Shown: positions 1-8,773, counted from the stretch's first letter. The stretch: DNA of 64,000 nt from Olsenella_L kribbiana (GCF_036408795.1 NZ_JAZGJP010000011.1:1-64000); one strand, 5' to 3'. Program-made: numbers and translations. Notes: generated by a model from the sequence alone, not told the origin.

Positions 1-228
1 CTGCATGACCCTTCGCCATCTCGTCCCCCGATCCTCCGGATGCATCAGCCGTTCATCCATATGATGCAGCGGAGCGGCGACAGGAATTCCTGCGGTTATG
101 CCGGAGGTCCTCAGCCATTTATCCGATTTGAATGAATATGTATTGTCCGATGAGGGCAGTATATATGGCATAGAATGTAATGACATAAATATATAGATGT
201 ACATACACGCCATTTGGAAGGAGTAATG
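1..228. promoter_or_regulatory. Upstream region of the toxin-antitoxin pair
   Basis: No convincing gene is seen in the first 228 bases. The stretch from about 125 onward is clearly AT-richer than the rest of the window and holds a perfect ATGTACAT palindrome at 197-204, just before the ribosome binding site GGAAGGAG (216-223). In this family the antitoxin-toxin complex usually binds palindromes at this place to repress its own operon, so autoregulation is inferred from position. A -35/-10 pair could not be assigned with confidence. Confidence 0.4.
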
Positions 229-501
229 ATGGCTTCATCCACACTTACCATACGTCTCGATGAGAATCTCAAGCATGACGCGTCGGAAGTTGCTGAATAC
301 TATGGTCTCGATCTCTCTTCGGTTACGCGTGCTTTCTACAAGCAGATGGTCAACACACACCGCATTCCGCTGACATTTGCGCCTGAAGAGCCGAATGCTG
401 AAAGCTCTGATGCCATTGCGGAGGGCAATGCATTTCTGGCTTCCGGAAAACCGGGCAGGTTCACGGACGCTCATAGCCTCATCGAATCGGCGATGGAGTG
501 A
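229..501 (+). CDS. RelB/DinJ family antitoxin
   Basis: This 90-residue protein is the antitoxin of a type II toxin-antitoxin pair; it should bind and neutralise the toxin encoded next and repress the operon. The N-terminus (STLTIRLDENLKHDASEV) is the ribbon-helix-helix DNA-binding segment typical of RelB/DinJ proteins, followed by the helix AEYYGLDLSSVTRAFYKQ and an acidic, flexible C-terminal half that would wrap the toxin. ATG at 229 is chosen because GGAAGGAG at 216-223 lies five bases upstream; ATG at 226 and TTG at 214 are in frame but too close to, or inside, that site. The stop codon overlaps the toxin start by one base, a coupling common in such operons. Family assignment is firm; the physiological trigger is unknown. 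Confidence 0.85.
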   Translation: MASSTLTIRLDENLKHDASEVAEYYGLDLSSVTRAFYKQMVNTHRIPLTFAPEEPNAESSDAIAEGNAFLASGKPGRFTDAHSLIESAME

Positions 502-803
502 TGACTCGGCTCACTGCTGACTATTCGAAAGCATTCAGACGAGACCTCAAGAAGAAAGCTAGAAGGCGCGGATGGGATCTGTCTGAGCTTGAGAAGGTCA
601 TCGGCCTTGTTGTCGAGAACACTCCTGACACGCTTGAAGAGCTGAGACGTCGCCATAGTATGCATACTCTCTCAGGCAATTGGGAGGGGCGCAAGGAGTG
701 CCATGTCGCGAATGCAGGTGACTGGCTTGTCATATGGTCATCCAACGATAAGGTTGCATTCTTTGAGCGAACTGGAAGCCATGATGAGCTGTTTGGACAC
801 TAA
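501..803 (+). CDS. YafQ family mRNA interferase toxin (RelE superfamily)
   Basis: This 100-residue basic protein is the toxin partner of the preceding antitoxin. YafQ-type toxins bind the ribosome A site and cut mRNA. Sequence support is the Arg/Lys-rich N-terminus, the conserved central segment HTLSGNWEGRKECHV, and the C-terminal TGSHDELF, where the histidine corresponds to the catalytic His of YafQ. Length matches the family (about 90-100 residues). The ATG at 501 overlaps the antitoxin TGA by one base; GTG at 498 is an alternative start. The antitoxin-first order agrees with DinJ-YafQ. All residues expected for activity appear present, so the pair may be functional. Confidence 0.87.
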   Translation: MTRLTADYSKAFRRDLKKKARRRGWDLSELEKVIGLVVENTPDTLEELRRRHSMHTLSGNWEGRKECHVANAGDWLVIWSSNDKVAFFERTGSHDELFGH

Positions 804-880
804 TCGTGAGGGCCGCCGATCAATAGGCGCACCTTCTCAATCTGGTACGCTGCGGAGTGACGGATATTGCAGGCATGCGG

Positions 881-910
881 AAGGGAGCTTGCTTTCAGGC
901 AGGCTCCCTT
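881..910. terminator. Bidirectional terminator-like hairpin
   Basis: Arms AAGGGAGC (881-888) and GCTCCCTT (903-910) form a perfect 8-bp stem, followed by a pyrimidine-rich run on the plus strand. It lies between the convergent toxin gene and the DUF1905 gene and could end transcription from both sides. Confidence 0.6.
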
Positions 911-938
911 CTTCTATATCTATCTCTATCATCTGATC

Positions 939-1217
939 TTATGCAGGCACGATCTCCACGTGGACCGTATCTCCCGGCTCCTTGCCGATGGCCTTCCGTA
1001 TGTCCTTGCGGATGCCGATGATGTAGCAAATCGTTCCGTCATCGTTCTTCACGCCCATGTTCACGACGCTGCCGTCGTAGGGGACGCCGTCGAAGGTTGC
1101 ATGGACCTTGAGGCGTCCCTTGCCGAAGAGTGCACGGATATCGCAGGGAAAGGCGACATAGGCACCACCCTTCTCAGGCACTGCCTGGATCGCCGCATCA
1201 TAGGAGAAGGTCTGCAC
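939..1217 (-). CDS. DUF1905 family protein
   Basis: This 92-residue protein matches the DUF1905 pattern: an N-terminal strand with YVAFPCDIRALFGKGR, then VHATFDGVPYDGSVVNMG, and a C-terminal RKDIRKAIGKEPGDTVHVEI, where Arg-Lys-x-Ile-Gly-Lys-x-x-Gly-Asp is the family signature. The molecular function of the family is not established. The start is GTG at 1217 with a GAGG-type ribosome binding site upstream. Its first 20 bases overlap the 3' end of the Nudix gene on the same strand, so the two are probably translated from one message. No close functional clue beyond that pairing is visible. Confidence 0.8.
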   Translation of the reverse strand: MQTFSYDAAIQAVPEKGGAYVAFPCDIRALFGKGRLKVHATFDGVPYDGSVVNMGVKNDDGTICYIIGIRKDIRKAIGKEPGDTVHVEIVPA

Positions 1218-1836
1218 GCCAGGACCTCACGTTCTCAGGAAGCGTCAGCCAGGCCGCAGCTATGATCTCTGCATGGTCGAAGGCAAGGCCCTGACCTTCC
1301 ACATCCTTCGGGCGGAGCCTTCCTGTGACAGGGGCTTCCTGAGTTGCGAAGGATGTCTCGAGATGGGCATCTCCTGCATCGAGCGCAAGCGTCGTCCTGC
1401 CAGCCTTCTGGCTCGGTGTGACCTTGAACCAGATGGCCTTGGCAGCATCGTCTCCTGCCTTCGCGATGGCGCCAGTGTCGTCGAGGGCGCAGAAGGCATA
1501 GGAGATTGTCCAGCCTCTCGGGTCTCTGCCTGGTGTGCTGAAGAGTCCTACCGGCTCGAGGGCGAGACCTGCCACATGCGTCTCCTCTTCGAGCTCGCGT
1601 GCCGCCGCTTCGTCTGCCGTCTCCTTCGGGTTCACGAAGCCGCCAGGGGTTGCCCAGCATCCCAGGAAGGGGTGTCCGCCGCGCTTCACGAGCAGAAGCT
1701 CGAGGTTGCCCTCCTTCTTCCTGAAGACGCAGATATCTGCCGTGAGCGAGGGCCTTGGATAGTTCTTCGGCGAATAGGCGGCCAGGAACTCCTCCTCGGT
1801 GAGGCCGTTCTTGTCACGCAGCGGTTCAGTCTCCAT
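1198..1836 (-). CDS. Nudix hydrolase
   Basis: This 212-residue protein belongs to the Nudix superfamily, which hydrolyses nucleoside diphosphates linked to another moiety. The Nudix box is visible from GGFVNPKE through RELEEE (about residues 65-87), preceded by the GCWATPGGFV segment seen in ADP-ribose pyrophosphatase and NrtR-like members. The usual glycine near the end of the box is replaced by histidine (EEETHV), a modest deviation; the metal-binding glutamates are kept. There is no C-terminal winged helix, so it is an enzyme rather than an NrtR regulator. It overlaps the DUF1905 gene by 20 bases and is divergent from the ABC exporter genes. The exact substrate cannot be read from the sequence. 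Confidence 0.85.
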   Translation of the reverse strand: METEPLRDKNGLTEEEFLAAYSPKNYPRPSLTADICVFRKKEGNLELLLVKRGGHPFLGCWATPGGFVNPKETADEAAARELEEETHVAGLALEPVGLFSTPGRDPRGWTISYAFCALDDTGAIAKAGDDAAKAIWFKVTPSQKAGRTTLALDAGDAHLETSFATQEAPVTGRLRPKDVEGQGLAFDHAEIIAAAWLTLPENVRSWRADLLL

Positions 1837-2031
1837 GCTGCCTCCTTGATGCAGCAGGCAGAAATCAGCTTTCTGTCTGAGTGATATACAAGTGCCTATA
1901 TACCCGTCTCAGCAGAAGCAGCGTCTTGAGCGCCAGATTCTGGTGCTTTTGCCTCCTGTTTATCTTTGCGTGCTAAGGTAGGCTTTCCTTGCAGCTCCAT
2001 TTCAGTTCTTGTCATTTGGCAGGCGATATCG

Positions 2032-3720
2032 TTGGGCACCGGAACAGGAGACAAGAAGGCCTCCATCCTCACGTATTTCCGTGATGAGTGGAAGACGCTT
2101 CTCGTCGTCACGTTCACAGGCATCCTCTACAACGTTGGCATGGTCCTGGGTCCCTGGCTCGAGGGCCTCATGGCACAGTGCCTGGCAGATATCCTCCAAG
2201 ATCTCTCCGATGCCTCCTCGATGCTTCGGCTCTGCCTCTTCTATGTCCTGGCCATCGCCTTCGTGCAGGGCATGAGGGCACTCAAGCGCCTCTATGTGCG
2301 CAGGTTCGCAAACGATGTGGACCGCCGCATGAAGAAGACGCTCTACCGCAATCTCCTTTCCGGCAAGATTGCAAAGACCGAATCCGAGCGCGGCGAGGTC
2401 ATGACCAAGGCGCTCTCCGATGTGGATGACTGCGTCGAGGGCATGCGCAAGTTCACGACCGAGCTCTTCGATACCGGTGTGGTCATGATCAGCTACCTTG
2501 TCGTGCTGTTTGCGCAGGATGTGCGCATCACGCTCCTTGCACTCATCTTTCCGCCGGTCTCCTATATCCTGGCGGCACGGCTCAAGGGTGTCGTGACAGG
2601 CGCCGTGGCAACGGCGAAGAAGGAAGTCTCTGCCATGTCTGCCACGGCTCTCGACAGGGCAGAAGGAGCGCTGACCTACCGCATCTTCGGCCTTGAAGAG
2701 GTGCGTGACCATCTCTTCGAGGATGAGCTCACGCGCTACGAGAAGGCAGAGGCCAAGGCCAATGTGCTCTCTGCATCCCTGATGCCGCTCTACCAGGCAG
2801 TAGCGCTTCTGGGCGTGCTGCCGATCTTCATCCTCGGTGCCCAGAACGTCGTCTCGGGTACCTGGGATATCGCAGTATTTACGATGTATGTCTCCGTGTT
2901 CCTGAAGCTCGCCGTGAAGTCCTCCCATGCAGCCAAGCTCTTCAATGCGGTGCAGATAGCCCAGGTCTCCTGGAAGCGCATCGAAGGCTACCTGTCAGAG
3001 CATGAGGAGGAAGAGCGGAAGGCAGCTGAGCCTTCCGGCATCAGGATCGAGCACCTGGGCTTTGGCTGGGAGGGGCAGGAGCCGCTCTTTGAGGACGTGT
3101 CATTTGCTGTGGCGCCGGGCGATATTGTCGGCGTCTGCGGTCCTGTCGCCTCGGGCAAGAGCTGTCTTGCTCGCTGCATAGCAGGAGAGCTCCCTCATGA
3201 GGGCACGGTCACGCCGCAGGGAGAGGGCGTCTTTTCCATCCTGGGGCATGACCCTGAGCTCCTCGATGCCACGATTGAAGACAATGTCTGTCTCGGAAGC
3301 GATGCAGATGCCACTCGAGCGCTTCAGGAAGCGTGCCTTGCAGATGAGGTCAAGGCTCTGCCTGAAGGGGAGAAGACCCTTGTCGGCGAAGGCGGAAGCA
3401 GACTCTCGGGAGGCCAGCGGCAGCGCCTTGGCCTTGCACGTACGCTCTGCAACAGACGTCCCGTCTGCATCCTCGACGACCCCTTCGCCTCGCTCGATGC
3501 GGCGACAGAGGATGAGGCATTCCGCAATCTGGAGTCCTGGGCCAAGGAGGGCGGCACGGCTGTCATCCTCATATCGCACCGCCTTGCACACTTCCCCGAG
3601 CTCTCCGAGATCGTCTGCCTGGCAGACGGGAAGGCTTCTGTCGGCACCCATAAAGAGCTTATGGGGACGTGCCCTGCCTATCGTGCGCTCTTCGAGGTCT
3701 CGGAAGGAGGCGAGGCATGA
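2032..3720 (+). CDS. ABC exporter subunit A (degenerate catalytic site half)
   Basis: This is a fused membrane-ATPase half transporter (562 residues from TTG 2032). About 300 residues of membrane domain precede the ATPase. Walker A is GPVASGKS (370-377), the signature is a canonical LSGGQ (458-462), Walker B ends in Asp-Asp (482-483) where the catalytic glutamate is normally found, and the H-loop is ISHR. Its partner begins in a 4-base ATGA overlap, so the two form a heterodimer. With Asp instead of Glu, this subunit's Walker motifs build the degenerate nucleotide site while its intact signature completes the consensus site of the partner. The start is uncertain: no ATG is available, TTG 2032 has AGGCG upstream, and TTG 1966 is also in frame. 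Substrate unknown; multidrug, peptide or siderophore transport are all possible. Confidence 0.88.
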   Translation: MGTGTGDKKASILTYFRDEWKTLLVVTFTGILYNVGMVLGPWLEGLMAQCLADILQDLSDASSMLRLCLFYVLAIAFVQGMRALKRLYVRRFANDVDRRMKKTLYRNLLSGKIAKTESERGEVMTKALSDVDDCVEGMRKFTTELFDTGVVMISYLVVLFAQDVRITLLALIFPPVSYILAARLKGVVTGAVATAKKEVSAMSATALDRAEGALTYRIFGLEEVRDHLFEDELTRYEKAEAKANVLSASLMPLYQAVALLGVLPIFILGAQNVVSGTWDIAVFTMYVSVFLKLAVKSSHAAKLFNAVQIAQVSWKRIEGYLSEHEEEERKAAEPSGIRIEHLGFGWEGQEPLFEDVSFAVAPGDIVGVCGPVASGKSCLARCIAGELPHEGTVTPQGEGVFSILGHDPELLDATIEDNVCLGSDADATRALQEACLADEVKALPEGEKTLVGEGGSRLSGGQRQRLGLARTLCNRRPVCILDDPFASLDAATEDEAFRNLESWAKEGGTAVILISHRLAHFPELSEIVCLADGKASVGTHKELMGTCPAYRALFEVSEGGEA

Positions 3721-5381
3721 TGGAGAAGGCATACGAAAGAAAGACGCATCCGGTACGTGCTGTCTTCGTCTCTTGCATGAAGGAGCATGTGCTGCTCACC
3801 GCGGCACTCATTGCTGTGATCGTAGCCTCCATCGTGTTGGCGCTCCTGCCGCCCTATATCCTCGGCCTCATCGTCGACGAGCTCGTGGCGAAGAATGCCT
3901 CCGTGCTCACGCTTGCCATCCTCTATGTCGCGGCGGTCTTCGGTCAGGGCCTGGCAGGAGCTGGCCAGGAAGCAGCCATTGCGGTCTTTGGCCAGAAGGT
4001 CACCCATAAGCTGCGCTCTGCCATGGCAGGAAAGCTCGACCGGCTGCCTGCTGCCTATTTCCATGAGCATGACGCAGGAGCGATCTCTGCCTGCATCGTG
4101 AACGATGTGGATGCAATCGAGGCACTCTTCGCCTCTGGCATTGTCGGCATGATCACCGATGTCTTTCAGGTCATAGGCATCGTCATTGCCATCTTCCTTG
4201 AAAGCACCGGCCTCGGCATCCTGGTCCTCATCGCGCTTCCTGTGGTGGCGCTCTGGACACGCTGGATCCAGAAGACGACGAGAGAGGCACGGCGCGATGC
4301 GCGTTCTGCCATCGCCCGCGAGAGCGCGCAGATTCCAGAGACCCTGCGCTGCCTTCGCATGGTGCAGCTCATGGGAGCCGAGCGTTTCATGGAAGGCCGC
4401 TACGGCAAGGCGGTGGATGACGGGTTTGCGGCGCAGACCCGCTCGAACTTCTGCGATGCCGTGTACTCTCCTGTTGTCATCTCCCTCTCCTCTCTTGTCA
4501 TTGCTCTCATGATGGGCCTTGCCGGCTCGGGTGGTGCCTGGGCAGCATTCTTCGGTGTCAGTGTCGGCGGCGCTGTCACGGCCATCAGCTACGTCGGCAA
4601 CGTCTTCACGCCCATCTCCGATATCGGCATGGAGATCCAGTCCATCCAGGATGCAGGAGCTGCCATCTCCCGCATCGGAGAGCTCCTCGAGGCTCCGGAG
4701 GAGAAGCTTCCGGAAAAGACAGGCGCGGAAGACAGGCAAGCAGCTGTCGCACTCTCGCATGTGACCTTCGGCTACAAGAAGGATGTGCCGGTGCTCGAGG
4801 ATTTCTCGCTTAGCGTTGCGCCGGGCGAGCGCGTCACCTTGATGGGACGCACCGGTGCTGGCAAGTCCACCGTGCTCAATCTCGTTATGGGCCTCTACCA
4901 GCCGGATAGCGGCACAGTCTCTGTCTTCGGCGAGCCTGCGGGAAGCTTTGCAGCTGATGAGCGCAGGAAGACTCTGGGCTATGTGGAGCAGGGATTCAGG
5001 AGGATCCAGGGCACAGTCTTGGACGAGCTCACGCTGGGAGATCCGCGCGTCACAGAAGGGCAGGCGAAGGCAGCGCTCGAGCACGTCGGCCTCTGGGAGA
5101 GCGTTCTTGCCCTGCCAGAGGGCCTGGCGACGCCCTGCACGCAGGGTACGTTCTCGGAAGGCCAGTTCCAGCTTCTGGGCATTGCCCGCGCCATCGTCTT
5201 CGATCCGCCGCTTCTGCTGCTCGATGAGGTGACATCGCATCTCGATCCGGCAACTGAAGCGCAGGTGCTCTCCGCCCTCGATGCAGCAGCGGAGGGCAGG
5301 ACCACGATATCGGTCTCGCACCGTCTTGCTGCAGCAGGCCACGGCGGCAGGATCGTCCATATCGGGGAAGATGCAGACTGA
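3717..5381 (+). CDS. ABC exporter subunit B (consensus catalytic site half)
   Basis: This 554-residue protein is the second half of the heterodimeric exporter. Six membrane helices span roughly residues 20-300, and the ATPase follows with Walker A GRTGAGKST (377-385), a degenerate signature FSEGQ (479-483), Walker B LLLLDE (Asp503, Glu504) and H-loop VSHR. Its intact Walker B glutamate pairs with the canonical LSGGQ of subunit A, and its own degenerate signature faces the degenerate site of A. This complementary arrangement is well known for TM287/288-type and BmrCD-type exporters. ATG 3717 overlaps the TGA of the upstream gene and is preceded by GGAAGGAGG; ATG 3720 in the same frame is also possible. 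The first membrane helices (LLTAALIAVIVASIVLALL) are clear. Confidence 0.9.
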   Translation: MMEKAYERKTHPVRAVFVSCMKEHVLLTAALIAVIVASIVLALLPPYILGLIVDELVAKNASVLTLAILYVAAVFGQGLAGAGQEAAIAVFGQKVTHKLRSAMAGKLDRLPAAYFHEHDAGAISACIVNDVDAIEALFASGIVGMITDVFQVIGIVIAIFLESTGLGILVLIALPVVALWTRWIQKTTREARRDARSAIARESAQIPETLRCLRMVQLMGAERFMEGRYGKAVDDGFAAQTRSNFCDAVYSPVVISLSSLVIALMMGLAGSGGAWAAFFGVSVGGAVTAISYVGNVFTPISDIGMEIQSIQDAGAAISRIGELLEAPEEKLPEKTGAEDRQAAVALSHVTFGYKKDVPVLEDFSLSVAPGERVTLMGRTGAGKSTVLNLVMGLYQPDSGTVSVFGEPAGSFAADERRKTLGYVEQGFRRIQGTVLDELTLGDPRVTEGQAKAALEHVGLWESVLALPEGLATPCTQGTFSEGQFQLLGIARAIVFDPPLLLLDEVTSHLDPATEAQVLSALDAAAEGRTTISVSHRLAAAGHGGRIVHIGEDAD

Positions 5382-5475
5382 GCGTGGCCTCTCTGTGCGC
5401 TTCCTCATCACGTCTTTGCAGCCGCCCATCTTCGGGTACGCTTCTCTCTGATGGATGGACCAGCAAGGGAGAGAC

Positions 5476-6591
5476 ATGCCAGATTTGAGACAGCCCCAGG
5501 GCGGCACGAAGAAGCTTCACGGCATCCAGGTGCGCTCGAAGGCAGATATAGATGCCCAGAATCAGATGATCGAGGCCAGGAAGGCCCAGGAGGCCGCAAA
5601 GAAGGAACGCGAGCGCGAGCGTGCCAAGCTCGACAACGCAATCAATCCTTCAGCTGCAGAGCGCGGAGAGGATGGCTTTGCCATCCCCGATCCTGAGCAC
5701 ATGACGCCTGAGCAGTCTCAGGAGATGCTCCAGGTCTTCGCGCTCCAGCAGATGGACCGGCTCCAGAAGGCGGCAGGCCAGTTCCAGCGCGAGCACTATG
5801 AGCTGGCGCTCGATACGCTCGAGCCCTTGATCACGGTGCTCGACGACCTGGCTGACAAGGGCCCCGATGCAGATCCTTCGGTCTATGACTTCAAGGACGA
5901 GGTCGATATCGAGCTGGCACAGCTCACGGATGCCTCATTCAAGCCGGATGGGTATATGCCATCGCTCGGCGTCCAGGCACTGGGCCGGGAGCTCAAGGCA
6001 GACTGCCTCTACTACCTCGACCGTGCCGACGAAGGCCTCGACACAGCGACAAAGGCGCTTCGCTGGGATCCCTGGAATGCGCAGATTCATCTGAGGCGTG
6101 CATCCTTCCTCGATATGAAGCGCGACGAGGATGAGCTCGAGAAGGAACTGGAGCGTACCTATCCCTTGATTGCCCGCGATATCGATATGGCGGGCTACCA
6201 CTTCTACCGCGCGCTCAACCTGATCCACACCCAGAGGATTCCGCTCGGCGTCGCACACCTCGTTGCCTTCAAGGACTTCGATACCGACCACGAACTCGCC
6301 GATGTGGATCCGATGCTTGCGCAGCTCGATGAGGGGCTCCATCATCCTGGCGTCTTTGCAAGCATCGACTCCAAGGAGGCGAAGCGCCGCCTCAGGCGTG
6401 CGGGGGAGCACTACGGTCCGAGCGAGACCGGCAAGTGCGCCCTCATGCGTGCGCTCGAGAAGGCAGTTGCCACCGGCCAGCGCGACGCCGTGCAGGACCT
6501 GGCTTCGCGCTACCGGAGGCTCCTGAAGACGCAGGGCGACCACGACAGGCTCGAAGAGATCCTGGCGGGCAAGAAGGTTTCGGAATTCTAG
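5476..6591 (+). CDS. Tetratricopeptide-like protein of unknown function
   Basis: I do not recognise a named family. The 371-residue product has a charged N-terminal coiled-coil stretch (about 30-60, rich in Ala, Lys, Glu and Arg) followed by an all-helical body. Segments such as LGRELKADCLYYLDRADEGLDTA and TKALRWDPWNAQIHLRRASF have the spacing of TPR-like helix pairs, suggesting a protein-protein interaction scaffold. There is no signal peptide or membrane segment, so it should be cytoplasmic. ATG 5476 is preferred because AAGGGAG lies four to five bases upstream; ATG 5455 is in frame but lacks a site. The following reductase gene starts 45 bases downstream, so the two may share a message. 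Confidence 0.7.
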   Translation: MPDLRQPQGGTKKLHGIQVRSKADIDAQNQMIEARKAQEAAKKERERERAKLDNAINPSAAERGEDGFAIPDPEHMTPEQSQEMLQVFALQQMDRLQKAAGQFQREHYELALDTLEPLITVLDDLADKGPDADPSVYDFKDEVDIELAQLTDASFKPDGYMPSLGVQALGRELKADCLYYLDRADEGLDTATKALRWDPWNAQIHLRRASFLDMKRDEDELEKELERTYPLIARDIDMAGYHFYRALNLIHTQRIPLGVAHLVAFKDFDTDHELADVDPMLAQLDEGLHHPGVFASIDSKEAKRRLRRAGEHYGPSETGKCALMRALEKAVATGQRDAVQDLASRYRRLLKTQGDHDRLEEILAGKKVSEF

Positions 6592-6635
6592 GAACTGCGG
6601 GAAGGCGAGGGGGCCTTCCTGGAAGGAGAGGGAAC

Positions 6636-7253
6636 ATGAAGGTCGTGCTTCTGAACGGAAGCCCGCGTGTTCATGGCAACACGGCGCTTGCGCTTTCCGA
6701 GATGGAGAAGATCTTTGCTGCAGAAGGCGTCGAGGCAGAAGAGATCGCTGTCGGCAGCAAGGCCGTGCGCGGATGCATGGCATGCGGAGGATGCGCAAAG
6801 ACCGGCAAGTGCGTCTACGACGACGTCGTGAACGAGATTGCGCCGAAGTTCGAGGAGGCAGAGGGCTTGGTCGTCGCCAGCCCTGTCTACTATGCCTCGG
6901 CCAACGCGACCATTATTGCCGTGCTCGACCGCCTCTTCATGAGCACGCACTTCGACAAGCGGATGAAGGTCGGCGGCGCCATCGCCGTCGCACGCCGTGC
7001 TGGCACCGTGGCAACGCTCGATGAGCTCTACAAGTACTTCACGATCTCCGGCATGCCAGTCGCCTCGGGCAGCTACTGGACCGACGTCTTCGGCCAGAAG
7101 AGGGGAGAGGCTGCTGAGGATGAGGAAGGCATGGCAGTTGCCCGAAACCTCGCCCGCAACATGGTCTTCCTCATGAGGTCGATCGAGCTCGGACGCGAGC
7201 GCTATGGGCTTCCTGAGCGTGAGAGCTACCACATGACGAACATGATCCACTGA
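6636..7253 (+). CDS. NADPH-dependent FMN reductase / iron-sulfur flavoprotein family
   Basis: This 205-residue flavodoxin-fold oxidoreductase opens with the FMN phosphate-binding loop VLLNGSPRVHGNT. A cysteine cluster CMACGGCAKTGKC near residues 47-59 has the C-x2-C-x2-C spacing of iron-sulfur flavoproteins (Isf), where it holds a 4Fe-4S cluster. SPVYYASANATIIAVLDR is the second flavin-contact segment. The C-terminus is longer than in minimal NADPH:FMN reductases, as expected for Isf-like members. ATG 6636 follows GGAAGGAGAGG. Likely role: cytoplasmic electron transfer between reduced cofactors and an unknown acceptor in an anaerobe. Confidence 0.82.
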   Translation: MKVVLLNGSPRVHGNTALALSEMEKIFAAEGVEAEEIAVGSKAVRGCMACGGCAKTGKCVYDDVVNEIAPKFEEAEGLVVASPVYYASANATIIAVLDRLFMSTHFDKRMKVGGAIAVARRAGTVATLDELYKYFTISGMPVASGSYWTDVFGQKRGEAAEDEEGMAVARNLARNMVFLMRSIELGRERYGLPERESYHMTNMIH

Positions 7254-7275
7254 GCCTGAGCTCCAGAGATGAAGA

Positions 7276-7312
7276 AGGAGGGTCCGCTGCAGCGCATGCA
7301 GCGGACCCTCCT
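7276..7312. terminator. Strong hairpin between convergent genes
   Basis: Arms at 7276-7291 and 7297-7312 are perfectly complementary over 16 bp with a five-base loop. It separates two convergent flavin reductase genes. There is no long T run on either side, but stem length and position support a bidirectional terminator. Confidence 0.7.
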
Positions 7313-7336
7313 GTCATTGAGCCAGAGGCCTTGCTT

Positions 7337-7894
7337 CTATGCCTCGAGGAAGCCGAGGAACGTGTTGGCCTGGGCCTCGAGCGCCTCTTCATCAGCAGGG
7401 CCGAGGACAAGCTTGCCGGAGCCCCAGGACTCGCCGGAGAGGGCGATGCCAGCCTCTCCCTCTTCCATAACGAGGACACCGACGAAGCGCAGGAGCTTGT
7501 CGAGCATCTCGCGCATCTCGGCTGTGGCGGTACGGCCACCGGCACCGGAGACCGTTGCCTTCTTGCCGGCAATGACGACAGAGTCGCGGCCCTGGCCCGG
7601 AAGCGGACGGCTGAGCCAGTCGACGAGGTTCTTGATGTGTCCCGGATAGGAGCCGTTGTACTGCGGGCTCACGAACCAGATGCCATCGGCTTCGCGTACG
7701 GCGTCACGGATGCGCTTGACGGATTCAGGCTCAGGGTCTTCGAGGTCCTGGTTCATCAGAGGAAGGTCGGCATAGTCGAGACGGGAGACCTCTGCCTTGC
7801 CCTCGAGGAGCTTCTCGATCTTCTCTGCAAGCTGCTCGTTGAAGCCGTTCTTGCGGAGCGTTCCCACAACGATCAAGATCTTCGGTTCTGCCAT
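7337..7894 (-). CDS. NADPH-dependent FMN reductase (ChrR/azoreductase-like)
   Basis: This 185-residue cytoplasmic flavoprotein has the family hallmarks: the phosphate loop IVVGTLRKNGFNEQL near the N-terminus and the flavin-binding PQYNGSYPGHIKNLVDW around residue 80. Such enzymes reduce FMN, quinones, azo dyes or chromate with NAD(P)H. ATG 7894 is preferred over 7903 because AAAGGA lies nine bases upstream of it but abuts the first ATG. The gene follows the extradiol dioxygenase gene on the same strand with a gap of about 60 bases, so both may respond to the HxlR regulator. Confidence 0.85.
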   Translation of the reverse strand: MAEPKILIVVGTLRKNGFNEQLAEKIEKLLEGKAEVSRLDYADLPLMNQDLEDPEPESVKRIRDAVREADGIWFVSPQYNGSYPGHIKNLVDWLSRPLPGQGRDSVVIAGKKATVSGAGGRTATAEMREMLDKLLRFVGVLVMEEGEAGIALSGESWGSGKLVLGPADEEALEAQANTFLGFLEA

Positions 7895-7954
7895 GGTGAT
7901 CATTCCTTTCCTTCGGGCCGCATTGCGGCCCCTTTCTTGCTATATTCCCGATTC

Positions 7955-8743
7955 TCAGAGCCCGAACGCGTAGCTTGTCATGCTGATCGAGCCAAGGTTC
8001 TGGATATGGTTGAAGACTTCTGCCTCCTCGCCCTGGGCTGCGCCGAGGACGGTCACGAGCGGCAGGAAGTGGTCTGGCGCCGGCACGGCGTAGGCTGCCT
8101 CAGGGAGCTTCTCGAAGTCTATGACAGCGTCATCGTCGCGCTTCTTCACAGCCTCGAGGATTGCATCGTCGAAGCGGAGGTTCTGAGGCGTGCCATGCGG
8201 GTTTTCCCAGTCGGCCTCGCGCAGGTTGTGCACGACATTGCCGGAACCCAGGACGACAAAGCCCTCATCGCGCAGGGCGCTGAGCTTCTGTCCGACCTCA
8301 TAGGCGTACTTGGCATTCTTGAGGCCATTCACGGAGAGCTCGACCACCGGGATGTCTGCCTCAGGCAGCATGTGATGGAGCGGCGTCCAGACGCCGTGGT
8401 CGATGCCCCAGGTATCGTCGACAGCGACATCATCTCCCAGAAGCTCGAGCACGCGCTCGGTGAGCTCCTTCGAGCCAGAGGGACGGTAGTGGATTGCGTA
8501 GAGCTCAGGCGGGAAGCCGTACATGTCGTTTACCTGGCGGGGTGTCGGGTCTGACTGCACGAGCGTGCCGCGCGTGAACCAGTGGGCCGAGACGGCGAGG
8601 ATTGCCTTCGGATGGTGTGCCTTGAGGCGCTCGCCGACAGAGGCCAGGCCTTCCGAGATTGCGTCATGCCTGAGTGCCATCATCGGGTCGCCGTGTCCGA
8701 TGAAGAGGGCGGGCTGGCGTGTTTCGGTGCTGGTCGTGCTCAT
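7955..8743 (-). CDS. Class III extradiol dioxygenase, 4,5-DOPA dioxygenase (YgiD) family
   Basis: The product (262 residues from ATG 8743) is an LigB-superfamily enzyme. Metal-ligand candidates are the early histidine in ALFIGHGDP, the pair in SAHWFTRG, and the histidines in GIDHGVWTPL; VLGSGNVVHNLR is a conserved family segment. Family members cleave catechol-type rings with O2, or in YgiD act on L-DOPA. In an anaerobe the role may be detoxification of aromatic compounds, which is inference. The start is not certain: ATG 8743, 8752 and 8770 are in frame and none has a strong ribosome binding site. It is divergent from the HxlR gene, with overlapping promoters between them. Confidence 0.83.
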   Translation of the reverse strand: MSTTSTETRQPALFIGHGDPMMALRHDAISEGLASVGERLKAHHPKAILAVSAHWFTRGTLVQSDPTPRQVNDMYGFPPELYAIHYRPSGSKELTERVLELLGDDVAVDDTWGIDHGVWTPLHHMLPEADIPVVELSVNGLKNAKYAYEVGQKLSALRDEGFVVLGSGNVVHNLREADWENPHGTPQNLRFDDAILEAVKKRDDDAVIDFEKLPEAAYAVPAPDHFLPLVTVLGAAQGEEAEVFNHIQNLGSISMTSYAFGL

Positions 8744-8773
8744 AAGTACCATCTCGCTTCCAGGTATCAATTC

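Noticed and set aside
3678..5507. 609-codon open frame on the minus strand
   Set aside because: It is antisense to the clearly real ABC exporter B gene; high-GC codon bias keeps the opposite frame open. Its translation shows no family motifs.
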